Below are positions 23,601 to 37,900 of a stretch of DNA of 64,000 nucleotides, piece after piece (the stretch's first letter is position 1; every line of letters starts with the position of its first letter). The stretch is from NCBI GenBank assembly GCA_030248215.1, contig JASANG010001685.1, positions 164,511 through 228,510 of the forward strand, read 5' to 3'. The position numbers were made by a program, and so were the translations under genes. The notes beneath the pieces are model-generated. The model did no database searches and was not told the origin of the DNA. It saw nothing but the letters and a program-made list of their open reading frames with translations. The DNA is from Enoplolaimus lenunculus (taxonomy: Eukaryota; Nematoda; Enoplea; Enoplida; Thoracostomopsidae).

Positions 23601-26600
23601 CTTACCTCTGTTTAAGTTTGTTGGAAACACGGTGTTAGGAAGAAATATATTTTCGAGTGTTGCACCGGCGTATGGGTATCAGTATTGATAAAATCAGATT
23701 ATCGTTATCCCTATTTCCGGGTCGTACTGTTACCGATAATTTTAAATTGAGTATATAACTTCTCAGATAAGTGGAGTTGAATGGTAGCTAGGAATATGCT
23801 GATATTGATGTCAGTTTATATTTTGAAAATGTGCTGATGCCGATTCCGATTTTAATACCGGATTCTTAAAGAACAGTTACGAAATAAGATTATAATTTTG
23901 TGATCACGGTTCATTTCAATTAATTTTTTCAAACGCAAACGCCAGAGATAACTGTTTTTCTTATCAGACGCACTGATATAAGCCAACAATTAAAATTCAT
24001 GATATTTCACATCATTGTTATGTGCAAAAAGTATCGGCAAGCAATCGGCATTGTTTTTGCAGTGCCGATGCCGATATTCTCCAAAAGTGCCTATTATTAT
24101 CGGTGCCGATTAATCGGCACATCTCAAATAATGGCATATATTATGTCGTTACGCAAATTGTTACGATTGGTAGCAGGGTGCAACCGGAATTATAAAATGC
24201 CGGAACGTGAAAACAAAAAAAACTTGTTACCGAAAAATTCACTTTTTTCTGTACGCTGGAACATCATAGCAAATTGAAATCCTTTGTGTGAACACAATGC
24301 ACACCGTTTAGAATGCTGAAATCCTGAAAAAAAATGCAGTACCTAGGAAATATATGAGAATATGGAGTGTGCCACAAATTGATAATCTTGGCAATATACA
24401 AGTTCGGACAATTGAGAAAAATAAGTTAGGAAAATATGACAATTTTTCTTAAATTTTCGAATGAGAAAGATTTTGAATACCGGAAAATTCCGATGAAATA
24501 ACATCGGATTTATAACCATAACTGGATAGAGAAAAAGACAGACTTTCTCTACGAGAACCTTTTCAGGCTGCTTCCTAACTCAAGTAGTACTGAATTACCG
24601 TGAATGAGGTATTAGAAATTTGCAGTTAAATTTTCGACTTGGGCAACTGCTGGAGTCGGATATTACACTATCACGCTCTGGTACTTTTTTGGTATCATAG
24701 TGAATCCTGATATCTTGATATTTGGTATTATACGGTATCTGTTCAACAGTATTAATTTCAGGCTTTAGCCTCACCAAGTGGCCACGAAGGTTGGTATCCG
24801 GCAAAAGTGCGACAAATCAAGGGAGATTTTGTAGTAGTCGAACTGCTCCCTTCCAGTGGAGCTTCCAACGGGGTTAGTTTAGAATGTTTTATAGATACAC
24901 CGCATGCCCAAAACATATACGTACTTACATTCTCAAGTACAACTATGGATTTTCGAGTAAAAAATGCTCATTTTCCGCTTTCAAGTTGAGTATGTTCTTG
25001 TGTGCATATTAAAGAGTATTTTCGTAAATCTGTAAACAATTAAAAACGCCAAAGTAAAAACATAAATGTATGAACTTTATGGCCACCATTTGGTGTAACA
25101 GCAGGGTTTGGCAATTGAAATATTTCACTTACGGTGTACAAATTTACCACTAATTATTAGCGCTGCAGCTACGAAACCTTACTACAAGTATCTTCCCGGA
25201 GCTTGACTTACTCCCAAAATTATACTGAAATGCTGTAGAAAATTATTCACAAAATATCGCCTATCTCGCAGCGCAATTATACTTGAATTAGCCCAGGCGG
25301 GTTAAAAAAATTCACACAGAGACCGTTGTATGGGGCAACTTAGCAAACACTAGACTAGAAGTGCCCGCTCCCGAATAACGCACTAAAATCGTAAAATCAC
25401 CACAAATAATTAACGGTTCAGTTGAGCAGCACTTCGCTGTCATTAGGGTGCAACCGGAATTACAATTTACCGGAACCGAAACCGGAATTTGAAAATTTTA
25501 CCGGAAATGGAACCGGAACCGGAAAGTGAAAAATGCATTTCACCAAAAATTTCTTTTTAATCTTATTTTTTGCTCTGTTATTTGTGAAATAACCTTAGTC
25601 GAACAAATGTATTTTAGATTTTCATCATCGACTGAAGTGAAATCCACCATCAATGGCTTATATTCAGTGATTGTCAAGATTTATATATACATTTCCAGTA
25701 AAATGCTTTTGTCCACAACAATAACCACTGCATGAGCAAACAATTCAAAAACACTAGAAGTACACGTGGCTTTCAAAAGAGATTCTAAAAATTTGCAAAG
25801 TTAAGAAAACGGCCAAATTACACCGGAATTTTTAAATCCGGTAAAAATTTACCGGAACCGGAAGGTAAAAAAATGCCGAAACCGTAATTCCGGTAATTCT
25901 TAAAATGTTACTGTATATATAAAATAGCTGGGATATTAAACGCCGCTACAAATTACTTGATAGACCCCCGCAAATACGGCGACCACGCAAAGTATGAGCA
26001 AACTTGCTAGCCTCATATACCTCTTATAATAAACAAAATTTAAGTCGAATCTATAAATTTTTGTCGTTCACATAAACCAGCATTACACTGTGGTAAAATA
26101 TTCATAGGCTTTCAAACGGCACATCATAACGCACGTTTATGAATTGCACAGCTTCTAGGTACAATATCGCTCACTATATCCGCAACTTAACACATCCGCA
26201 ACTCGCGAACACAACCCAACAATCTATAGCAAAACCTACACTTTACAGCTAGACATATACATATACATGTAGATATTAGACTTCACTGCTATCTAAGCAA
26301 CACACATACAACATATATACATGCATATATATAACCTAACACATATTACGTGGAATACATGACATATATAATATAAAATAATAAGTCGTATATAATATAT
26401 ACATAAGCAACATACGTATATATCCAACATACATAAAAATTTCGAAATTAATATAGCCGGTTTGTTACACCTGGTCTATAAAAGATTTCGCTTATAGCCC
26501 ACGGCTATCAGGTGTACTTCCCCGAACTCTCGATAGCCCTGGGCTATCACAAAATTCCTTATTTTTAGATGCACACAGCACAAACACATTCACAAAGCAA

Positions 26601-29600
26601 ACACACTCAATGCAATTTAACGCACAAACAACACACATATAGGGTTACGATTCTCAAATTTTAAAATTTTGACTGTTACCCTGATCTAAGACAAATTCTG
26701 TGGCATCGCTTTCTCAAAGTTCGAATATTTTTGTTGCAATAAAACTCCTTAAAGCGCTGAGCAATCGAGAAGGGCTGAGGTTTAGAATTCTAAAACTTTA
26801 ACCATAGGTATCCAGTTTCATAACACACATATACATAATGTGTTATGGAAACAAAAAACATATAAGCAAAAGTTCATGATAGCTCAGGACTATTGCGAGT
26901 TTCGAGGAAGCGTTGGACACGTGATAACCATAGGCTATAGGAGAGATCTCTTGTAGACCATCAGTGTGCAACCGGAATTCCGATTCAAAACGATATCTGT
27001 TTCCGATTCCGACTGCGCAATTAAACGGAATCTGAATTTTGAAATTTTAATCTTGTGATACTTTTCATACAGTTCTGTATTATTTGTATAGTTAATTGCT
27101 TTCGATAAGTTAACTTATCATTAATTGATTGTTGTTTAACTTTACAGAACCAAAAATCATCGCCAACTTGTTCATGCGAATTTTTTGAAAATTGTTGCCA
27201 GTCAACAGACATCCTAAAGCAACACGATGTTTGCCAATACAAATTATCCGTACAGTCACAAAAATTTCTAGTTCCGATTCCGACTACAATTCCGGTATAA
27301 AATTGCTGTTCTGATTCTGATATAATCGAGTTTCGCTTTGCACCCTGTAGACCACTGCTATCACGAGCTGGTTTTCAAAATGACCTTGTGATACCTAGTC
27401 CTTTTCAATAAGAGATACTGTGGCACGTTGACAAAATTAGATTTTTATTTCACAGTTCGTATTTTGAAGCATATCGGTTGAATACCGGAGCCGACCAGTT
27501 AACACAAAGTACTTTTCACTATCCAGTTTTGCCAATATATTTCGGCTGGATTTTTCTGTGTTCACGGGGTTGTTAAATTGGGATTCAACAGTTCAAGACA
27601 CATTGCGCTAACAATTCTTTATTCATAACCATAACACACAAAACTTACATGCGCGTTAGGAAATTTGATACATTTTGTTGAAATATTAGAACGTCAAGCG
27701 TTAAAACAAACAATTTTAGAGTTTTAATTTTTGTCCTCAATATCTTAGGGTTGTTAGGTAGATCAAATGAAGCGGTCTTGGTTTCATTTTCCTCCTCCAG
27801 CATGGCATAAAATCCATTCTAACGTCTTCGTTTTAAACAGTTTAAAACTGTGCCGTTTTCGAATATCTTTGCAAAATGTCTTTTGTCAAAAAATTGTATG
27901 ATGTTTACGTGCCATAACTACGGAATCACAGACTCGTTAACGAAGCACAATACCTTAAACTGGCTTCTCCACAGCGGGGGCCCCAGCACTTTTCGAAATT
28001 TTCATTTTCCTCCCGGCGAAAATTTTGCCGCCCCCAGGAAAGGCCCCACGGCGAATTTTCGGCCCCCCCCAGCAAAATGCCCCCCAGCAAATTTTTTTGT
28101 TGGGGGGCCCCCAGGACTTTTCTAAGCCAAAAATTTTCAATGTTAAAACATAAAGACCTGGACTTTTTTTGAGGCAGACATTCGGCAAAATGTAATTTTA
28201 TATTACGCTGAGTACTCATAATTTTTTAATAGCGTTACAAATACCGGTAGTAACTAGTACAATTCAATAATGAACTGAAAAAAGCACAATTATATAAAGA
28301 CCGTTTCAGGGCATCAACCCGCCTGAGCCTTATGATAAACTGAAGCTGTGACTAATATATAAAATATATGTTAATCACAGTTTCAATTATAGATTATCTA
28401 TATTTTATATAATTGTGCTTCTTTCAACTTCTGGTAAAGTTGTCAGTAATATTAGTTAAAATTATTGTTATTAGCGTTTGCGGGGAATTTTTGTCATGTT
28501 GAGCGATGAGTAATCTTCAGTTGAGTTGGATACACGATCTAGAATAAAAAAATGGTCCAAAAAGTCGGCTTGCAAAATTTTGAGCTTGCCTCCAGGACCC
28601 CCCAGATCATTTGGGGCCCCCCAGGAAAACTGCCCCCCAGGAAACTCCTGGGGGGGCCCCAGGAAACACCCCCCGGCGGAAATTTTCAAGCTGTGGAGAA
28701 GCCAGTTAAAATGTGGGAAATTGGGTCGCTACGTTATCTAAACAGCAGCAGACTGTCAAATTTAGCCTGATCGAAAAATAAGCAGCTACATTACTGCCCA
28801 GTTTTTTCTTCAAGGCATGCTTGCTACCTATAGTTTTGAAGTGCTAACTGTGTATACTGGCATGTTTTGCGCTTTTGAAAGGTTCTAAATTGTCTTTGTC
28901 AGTATTTTCTGAATAATTTATATTTTTTACGAAATTTTCTTTCCAAACGATCAAAATGTCGCGTTTTCCACTCATCCTTATCCGGTTAATATAGGCACGG
29001 TTAGGGTAAACAATTCATTACATCCGGTCGCACACTGGTTGCAAGATAGCGGAGTGCAACCGGAATTTTTATTTCGAATACAATTTCAATTCAAAACGAG
29101 TAAAGCTATCCATTCCGATTCCTATTGCACAATTAATGGAAATTTTAATTGGAATCTTACTTTTTGTGATGTTGCATTAAAATTCTGTATTTATTTATTA
29201 AATTGCTTTCGATGAGTTTACCAATAATTAAATGTAGTTTAGATTTATAGGACCAAAAATAATCGCCTATTTGTTCATGTAACTTTTTTGAAAATAGTTG
29301 CCAGCCCACAGACACCCTAAATGAATAAACTTCTAATGCAAATCATCGGCATGGTCGCACACCCTAAATGAATAAACTTCTAATGCAAATCATTGGCATG
29401 GTCGCAAAATTTTTAGTTTCAATTCCAGTATAAATTTGCCGTTCCAATTTCGACAGGATGCTTGCCGATACCGATTTTTATTTTCAAAATGTGCCGATAT
29501 TGATGCCGACCAATTTTAATACACGATGTTTAGAAATCAGATAGGATACAACATTACTTCATTATAATTCGAAGACTTAAACCTTAACAACTATAAAAGG

Positions 29601-31912
29601 TTAGAATTTCTTTTGGACGGTTCGTTTGAGTTAATTTTTTCAAACAAAGGCGCAGAAGAAGTAACAGCTTATTTGATCAGACGCACCGATATACGCCAAG
29701 CAGTGAAATTGATAACATTTCGACTAACTGTTATGTGTAAAAAGGATCCGCATGAAATCGGCAATTTGTTGCAGCCCGATGCCCATGCTCACGAAAAGTG
29801 CCGATTACTGCGTACTCATTAATCGGCACTAGTTTGTTATTATGTTGATCAGGAAGACTGTTCTCTCTTGTGTTTGTGTGTGAAAACATTCATTGAAATG
29901 AACCATTCGCACAAAAATATTATCCTTTTTTATTGATCGGATTTAAGTCTTCGCGTTTATAAATGATGTAATAAAGTATCATATCACTTCTGTAAACATC
30001 CAAGTATGAAAATATTGGGCTCTGCATCGGCAAGAATTTTTTAACTTAGTTAGAGTTGCCCCGGGGCTGTGGCCTACGGCTTCGGGGCTGGTGCCAACGA
30101 GGACAAAGTTGGAAGACGTAAAGATAACTACCAGCATGAGTGGTAAGAGGTTTCGACTCCGATTTAAATACCAATTCCAATTAAGTTCCTATTAGCATCT
30201 TGTTGTATGTGTTATGAAGTTATAACTGTTAAGCAGGGTTTCACAGGAATTCCGTTCTGGCCGGAATTCTTGTAGTAATTCAATTCCTGTTCCCTTTCCG
30301 GCGATAAAAGATGCAGGAACCAGACTTTTCGCGGTTTTGCAACAAATTATTAAGAATATCCAGGGTTTTTTGTAAAATTTGGAAACCGGGCTAATAAAAA
30401 CGAAAACCGTCGACCAGTACCATAATTCAGTTTCAATTAGTCAATTTGTAGTAGCTCGGTGCTGCCATGTATTTGCAATTCCTGTTCCGGTTCCTACGAA
30501 AACCGAATTCATGTTCCTGTTCTTTCTTTCCGTAAAATTTAACACCGTGTTGAAGTTTGGTTTTTCGTGTTGTGATTTTCATATTTTTCAAACGACGGCC
30601 GAGCGTGATTGGATTGTTTTTCATGTGACTCATTAAGGATTGTGTATAAACTGGCTCCAGTTAGGCCCCGGCAAATAACGTGTTGGCTAATGTTATAATA
30701 CGTATTTTTGTTTTAGAACGTTTCACAAATTGTGAGTCTGGACAATGTTCGCCCTGTGATAGCGCGGGATCCTGTAAAGTTCGAAAGTTTTAAAACTATA
30801 ACAAGACCAATCGGTGATGGCCTGAAGGCCTGGTACGTCTTGTGTTATATGACTTAATGTAAAGCTGTAAGGTGACATAGATGTTTAGGCTTGAGACGAA
30901 AATTACAATTCTAGAATTGTGTAAATAAAATCTTTTTTGTATGATAAAGGAAATGAATATTTTTCGCAACAGTTTTTACCGGAGTAGTTTTAACAATATC
31001 GGTTTGTTAAACAATCGATGGCGAATTGTTGTGCTATTTTAATGGTTTGTTTGCTGCCGTTTTAATGTAGCAGCTTGCCCAGATTAAGCGCAACATCGCC
31101 CGCGTTAGAATTTGTCTTCTTTTTCTCTGTATCCATATATTTTAGCAACAAAATGGTATTTATTGCTAAAAACTATAACATAACTCTATATCATACTATT
31201 ATTTAAAACCAAAACCAAAATATTTCGGTGTTAATTTTGCTCGAAGTGTCAAAAAATAAGAATTTCAAGAAACCAGCGTGATACTAAAACTATTGTAGAA
31301 ACAAAAGTATTGAGCAAAATTAAGCATCGAGCAAAGTATGGAGTTTCGCGAAGCGCTTTATGTTTTGTACTCTGTGGTCGAAAGGTGGATGTCCGTCGGT
31401 CTGTCCGTCCGACGAGAATCTCAGGAATCGCTGATCAGATTTTTATAAACTTTTTTGTTTCAAATTTTATCATTCTGGGGTGCTAACTTCGTATTGGAGT
31501 TATATTTTAAGCCATTTGTTAGCTACAGACTAATTTGCATAATTGGTTAAACTTAAATGAAGACTTTTTGCATTACTTGATTATTAAGGTTACAAGCCAT
31601 CAGATCTTAGTATTAAAAGGTTTTGGCCGCAAGGGTGCTTTATAAGCCTGATATGTTTAATTAGACTGATTAAAAAGTATGTCCGAGCTTCGCTCAATAC
31701 ATGTGATTATACTACGACTGGTAGCATATTATGCCAAGTAGTATATACTAAAGTAGGCAGATTAAGGTTCGCTTTGTTCAAATGGAGCCTGATATTGGAC
31801 TGTCGGCTTCTGTATTATTTGGTATCCGATTGGAGCCCTTTAAGCTTTGTAAGTTGAGATTGAAATTTACTGAACTGTAGCATTTGGAATTTAATTTTAT
31901 ATATATATATTA

Positions 31913-31951
<39 letters not shown>

Positions 31952-34900
31952 CAGCTGCAGTAAAGAGAATTCACATTCCGATTTTGTGAAGGCAGTTGGC
32001 AATGTGCTTGTCAGATATGATCCAACAACTAATGAATTGCATATTACAGTTAGTGGATAAGATAACGTTAAATGTTTATTTTTCCGCTGCAAATCGGCAG
32101 TTGGAGTGGCCAATTTGCTGATCCTCGACTTTAATTCACTGCTATAATTGTTGCTGTCAACTACAATATTGGCGTGATCCATACACGTTCAAATATTGCT
32201 GCTTCTCTAGCAGGTTACGACCGGATGTCCGGTTTCGATTTAATACCCGGCAAAATGATATCCGGTTTCGGTTTAATATCGGGCAAAAACTTTATCCGGC
32301 TCCGGTATGAACTTACCAAATACCGGGTATCGGTGGTGGTCCCGATTACAATAAAACTGCGTTTGACAAGTGGACATATATCACATCATGCTGTGATTAC
32401 GTTTCTGGACCAGTATAGCTGTTAAGCTTTTCACTCGTTGAAATAAAATTAAAATTTCAAGCTAAGCATTATTTTAATTCATACACATATATACATTTGC
32501 GTGACTCAATAACTTTAAAAATTGCTCATATTTACATTCTGAATCCGGTTCCGGTAAAAAATTCAATATCCCTCTCCGGTTCAGCTAAATAGAAAGTATA
32601 AAAAATTTATCTGGTAGTACTTGTATATTACCAATATTAGCAGTAACAGACCGGGCATCTGGTTCCTGTTCAACATCTGGCGGAAAATGGACATCCAGCT
32701 CCGGTTCAAAAATCTAGAAAATCGGCATTCGGTCGGATCCTGGCTATTATATACGTCGTTTATGTTCGCCCCTATTATATCGATCACCTAAATAGTTGGT
32801 GGCCATATACTAAGAAGCTTGAGAATATCAAACATTATTTTTTGTAAATATAGATTTGGGACATACAGCCCAATTTTACCGTAAGTACAGAACCGTACAT
32901 ACCTTTTATTTTCAATAATATACACGGCAAAATGCGTAATATCATGTTTATATTGCTATTTCATAAACTGAGATTATTAGTGCATTCGGTGTCGTTTTCT
33001 TAAATTTTCAAAACTGATTCTGTTTTCGGTAATACGTCAGTGAAGTAACATTTTGAAAGGCCCATGAATTGTAGGTCGGTACAGGGTGCGTATTACAAAT
33101 GTCTATCTTCCACTTTACATGCCAACATCCATGAGAAACACATGCAAAAATTTAACGGCTTGCGTTTTGTTTAAGACGTCGGACGAGGACGCATATCAAC
33201 GCAGCCAAATGCTAGTGGATATCTATTTACGCGATTTACGTCAAAAAATGACATTAATTGTTCGCACTCAAGAAGCCGCCAAACAATTGCAGGTTTGAAT
33301 GTATTAGTTTTTTGTACTTGATAAAGCACAGCAGAGTCTTATTAAATTTATTACTACTTGTTCGTTTTCTAGAACTTTTTTACGTTCAACAAAAATCACT
33401 GCGAAATATTGTACGAAATATTTACTATTTGAGAGTACATCAACAACTGCGTTACCGTGCGAGATATTTTCTGTCGCAGAAGAGTTAATGGGGCTGGCAA
33501 TCGGATCCCATGGAAGCAACATTCAAGCTGCGCGTAGTGTGCCGGGCGTACGAGATATTCAACTTGTCGAAGATACGTGCACTTTCAAGGTTTACGCAGA
33601 TGTAAGTTTAAGTTTGTTGCTCTAACATTTTTGTTATGTTTACAACTGTAAGTATTTGGTACAAGTTATATCGGTATTCGTCGGCAATTTTGACTCAGCT
33701 ATGTTATAGCTATGTAACTTTTTGCGTCAAAGAATTAAGTGTTCGCTACTAGGAGAGGGGGTGTGGGCCTCACTCATCCAAAGACTCCCTACACACTCGA
33801 CTTGTCAACCAGTTGAGTATTTTTAGCCTTAGAAATTTGACTTATTGGACGTCAAACACATTATTGTATAATCATTCAGTTATAACGTAACAGGTATATA
33901 TGTGTGCGTGAAGTGTGTTCGCATGTTATATACGAGCGATTACGCACGATCATATGGGATCTTCTCTTAAAGACAGTAATTTTGTCGATAATAATTTCCC
34001 TTCTTAAAATTTCCCCCGACTGGCAACCTGGGAGCCCTCCGGTTGAAGCTACCAACGTTCCGTCGGGACTCAGCAAATGACCATAGCGATGCAATTCAGA
34101 CCGTAAGTTAAACCTAAAACTCTAAAGCTAACGTTTGTTAAAATTATTGTATATTCTATTCGCATGACTACTACTAAATAGTCTGACCGGAATTAGGTTT
34201 CATATTTGCACCCCATTTTCGCTTATAACTTTTTATCCCAATTTGAAGTCCAAAGCAAGTTTTCATTAAACATTATTTTTGACTGTTTATGTTTTAGAAC
34301 AATGATGCTGCGGCGAAAGCTCGTACTTTACTTGAATTCACTGAGAAAAAATTTTCGGTGCGTCGTGAAATGGTTGGAAAGGTTATTGGTAAAAATGGAA
34401 GAACGATTCAAGAAATTGTAGATAAGAGCGGTGTAGTTCGGGTCAAAATCGAAGGTGATAGTCAAATTGGTGGTGGTCATGCTGGAGGTAGTGTTGTACA
34501 GCAACAAGGACCTGGAGTCACCGTATCTCAACAACAAGAACCAGATAGTAATAATACGAAAAGTGTAAGTAGAAGCTGTGATTAAAGGCTTAAAACTTTT
34601 TGTTTCGTATCACGGGTGTGTAAATTATGAAGATGAATATTCCGATTTCGACTAGAATACGATCGTATGGTGTTGGTCAGGGTGCAAAACGGAACGGAAT
34701 TATACCGCAACTGTAACTAGGAATCTTTAAAGACTATACAGTTTTCACATACCGAGTCATATAACATATAATTTATATGCACCCCTTGCTGAGCTCGACT
34801 GCACATGTTTCGAACTTTATAGGGTTTTTTGCATTCCATTTGTAAAAAAATTAGCACTGAGAGAGAACTGAACTAAAGTCCTGCAAGTTATAAATGTAAT

Positions 34901-37900
34901 TTTTGTGAGCTGGACATCTAGTGCACAAGATGATCGGAACCTGGGGGATCCCTGCTAAGTGGGTGTGAGGCCCCTCCACAAAGCCCCTTCCCAACCCGAT
35001 TTGCCTTCCCCCCCGTTCATGCCCCCCTCGAGATTTTGCCACCCATTAGTGTTTTTAGCCTTAAACAGTTAACTTTTATTGGACGTCAAATTCTTGTATA
35101 ATTTTTGCTATAATGTAATAGGTAAGCGCGTTAAGTGTGTTTATATGGTATATACGAGCGATCGAGCATAGATAAATGCCATTTCCCTGTTAAACCAGAT
35201 CACTCGGCTGCCAATTCTTCTAGTAAAGAACATCGTTCCAAGAAAACTTGTCGTATGAAAAAGAATTCTTTGAACATTTTACATTAATTTTTATGGTACG
35301 TGCTGTTGCAGGACCTTGTTCCTTTTCTGTTCGTTGGCACCGTCGAAAGCATTCGAAACGCTGAGTTTTTACTCAACTACCATTTGCAACATTTAATGGT
35401 GAGCTGTGTTTGAATTTAAAAAAATTAGAATAAATGACGTACTACATAGTAAAAGCCATGTCTGGTTATGGAATAATGATCAGCAAGCAAGCTTCGAAAA
35501 CGCAACGATTTTACTACTTAGTTAGTTTGACGCTTTTTCATGCTATACGAATTACGAATATGGAGTGGAACTCGCACTTAACTAGTTTGAATTTATCTCT
35601 TTAATTCGGGTCTGTTGAGCCATTGTGCCTTTTGATTTTTAAATAATCATTATATAAGACGGTGTTCCTTTGTTTGTTAGGAAATGGAGAACTTAAGGCA
35701 AGAAGCGAACGAACTCAATCGACAGTTGTATCAGCGACGCTCAAGTCCACCTCCCGGTTCGTTTTCTGGAAGGTCACGAGGAGGCGACAGGTAAGACTTG
35801 AGTAAATTGAAATTCAATTTTATTATGGCGTTTTATCTAGTATTGTCAATTAGACTGGTTCCTGCAGACATAGGGTGTGTGTTAAGCAGGGATGTGCGGC
35901 CTCGGTAAGTCGCGGGATTTGGTTGGTCTCGGTCTCGATTTTTCGAGTCCCAGTAGGTTTTAAACCGAGACCAAAGGAGAAATACAAGTTCCCGTTATTT
36001 CTGCTCAACGTTCACAATAAACGAACGACAGTGTTGTATTTCTCGATTATTGTCATTTTTGACTATAAATTTTTGCCGTTTTTAGTAATATTGTTATATT
36101 TATTGTGTGTCAAACACGTATAGTTGTATTAGTACGCGTATTTCAGTTTTAAAACAAGTAACGATTCGTGCCAAAAAATTTAAAAGTTCCAATTAACGCT
36201 AAAATATCATTTTGATAAACGCTAAAGAAGCGTTTACTATTAATAGAGCTTAAATATACTGGCGATTGATGATTCATTTTCGCTGGAAAAAAGTTGAAAG
36301 CGTAGTTTTGATACTGAAACCGTAGTTTTGATACTGAAAGCGCTCTCTATTTTGTCGTCGTCTTTGTCGCGGTGGTGCTTCTCAAGGTGTTTTTGCTAAA
36401 AATAAATTTTTGCGGTAATTTTTGTGTTTAATATTACAAATTCTGAACAGATGCAACATTTTTATGCCAGAGTGACACAGAAGTGCGAAAAAACATTCAA
36501 AACTTTTGTTAGAAAACAAATTCTAGTTTTATGTTCGGTAACGGTGAAAAATTGACCGAGACGAAACAGTCTCGTGTCTCGGTTTTTGACTGAGACCGCA
36601 CATCCCTGGTGTTAAGCATAACGTTTAAAATGTTTTTACTTCAATTTGCTTCAGCAGTATGTTGATTTGGTATAATATCCGTTTATAGACTTGTCATAGA
36701 ATGGCAGTGTAACGTTGTATTTTGAAAAAATCGCAAATGAAATATTTTAGCAAAAGAATGGGTGACACAGAAGTACGAAAAAACATTCAAAACTTTTTTA
36801 GAAAAGAATTTTAGTTTTATGTTCGGCAACGGTCAACAATTGACCGAGACCAAGACCAAACTGTCGGTCTCGTGTCTCGGTTTTTGAATGAGACCGCACA
36901 TCCTTGGTGTTGATCATAAGGTTTAGCAAAAGAATGGGAGGTCGAAAGCTGCAGATTTAGTAAACGCTATCGCAGTTACATCTCCTGTTGATTGCCATTT
37001 TAAGATTGTAAAATTGATATAAAGCTACATCTCAAAATTACTAGTTTCTAATATATTAACGTATTTTTTACCCCTGCTTATTGCTTATGGAAATGTGTTG
37101 TGTTTAGCCGTGGCTACAGCTCAGAATCAGAGTTGCCTTACCATTCGCAGCACGGTGGACGCGGCGGAGGATTCGACCATCATCGACGCGGAGTAGGGCC
37201 ACGAGGTGGACGTGGAGGCCCGAGAGGTGGTGGTGTTGGAGGTGGTTTTGGGCCCCGTGGCGGAATGGGAGGCGGATATCGTGGTGGACCGATTGGAGCA
37301 GGTATATTATGTTATAATTTTTATCATCTGTGCAGGATTTGGCAATATACGTTGTTATGGTGTTTTTAGATCATAACAATGCGTATATCGTTGCCCGTTT
37401 TTCTGTAGTTGTATAGCTGGCAGGGTTTGCCGGCAATCATATTATGAAATCGTAAAATATATATGACTGCGGAGCATCACGGGTCTAGCCGGATATCTGG
37501 CTCGACATAATTCTATATTCTGCTGTTATTTTTGACCATGATACAATTTCAGACACTTTTGCTCGAAATGACAAAAATAAATGTACCTAGAAAACATATT
37601 CGGCGCATAATTGTACATTTGTTTCATGTCCGGCATATAAGTGTTGATTTTCTTCCTTTAGGCCGACGCGGAGGACCTCCCGGGGGTCGTGGTAGTCGTG
37701 GAAGTGGCGGCTCCGCGCGTGGTGGACCGGGCTCTGGTTTTGGCAGCGGTGGTGGTGGACGAACAGGTATAAAGACGCGGACCAATATGCAGCTGAGTAT
37801 ATTGCAATGGCAGACGCGGTGTGCATATTGTGAATATATGAGAAATGTAGCATGAGAGTTGCTTATGATAGATTTCAGTGCTATGTGAAAAGTGGATTTA

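Noticed and set aside
27850-28770. Pro/Gly-rich frames on both strands
   Set aside because: They are translations of the C-rich arms of the foldback element at 27955-28710.
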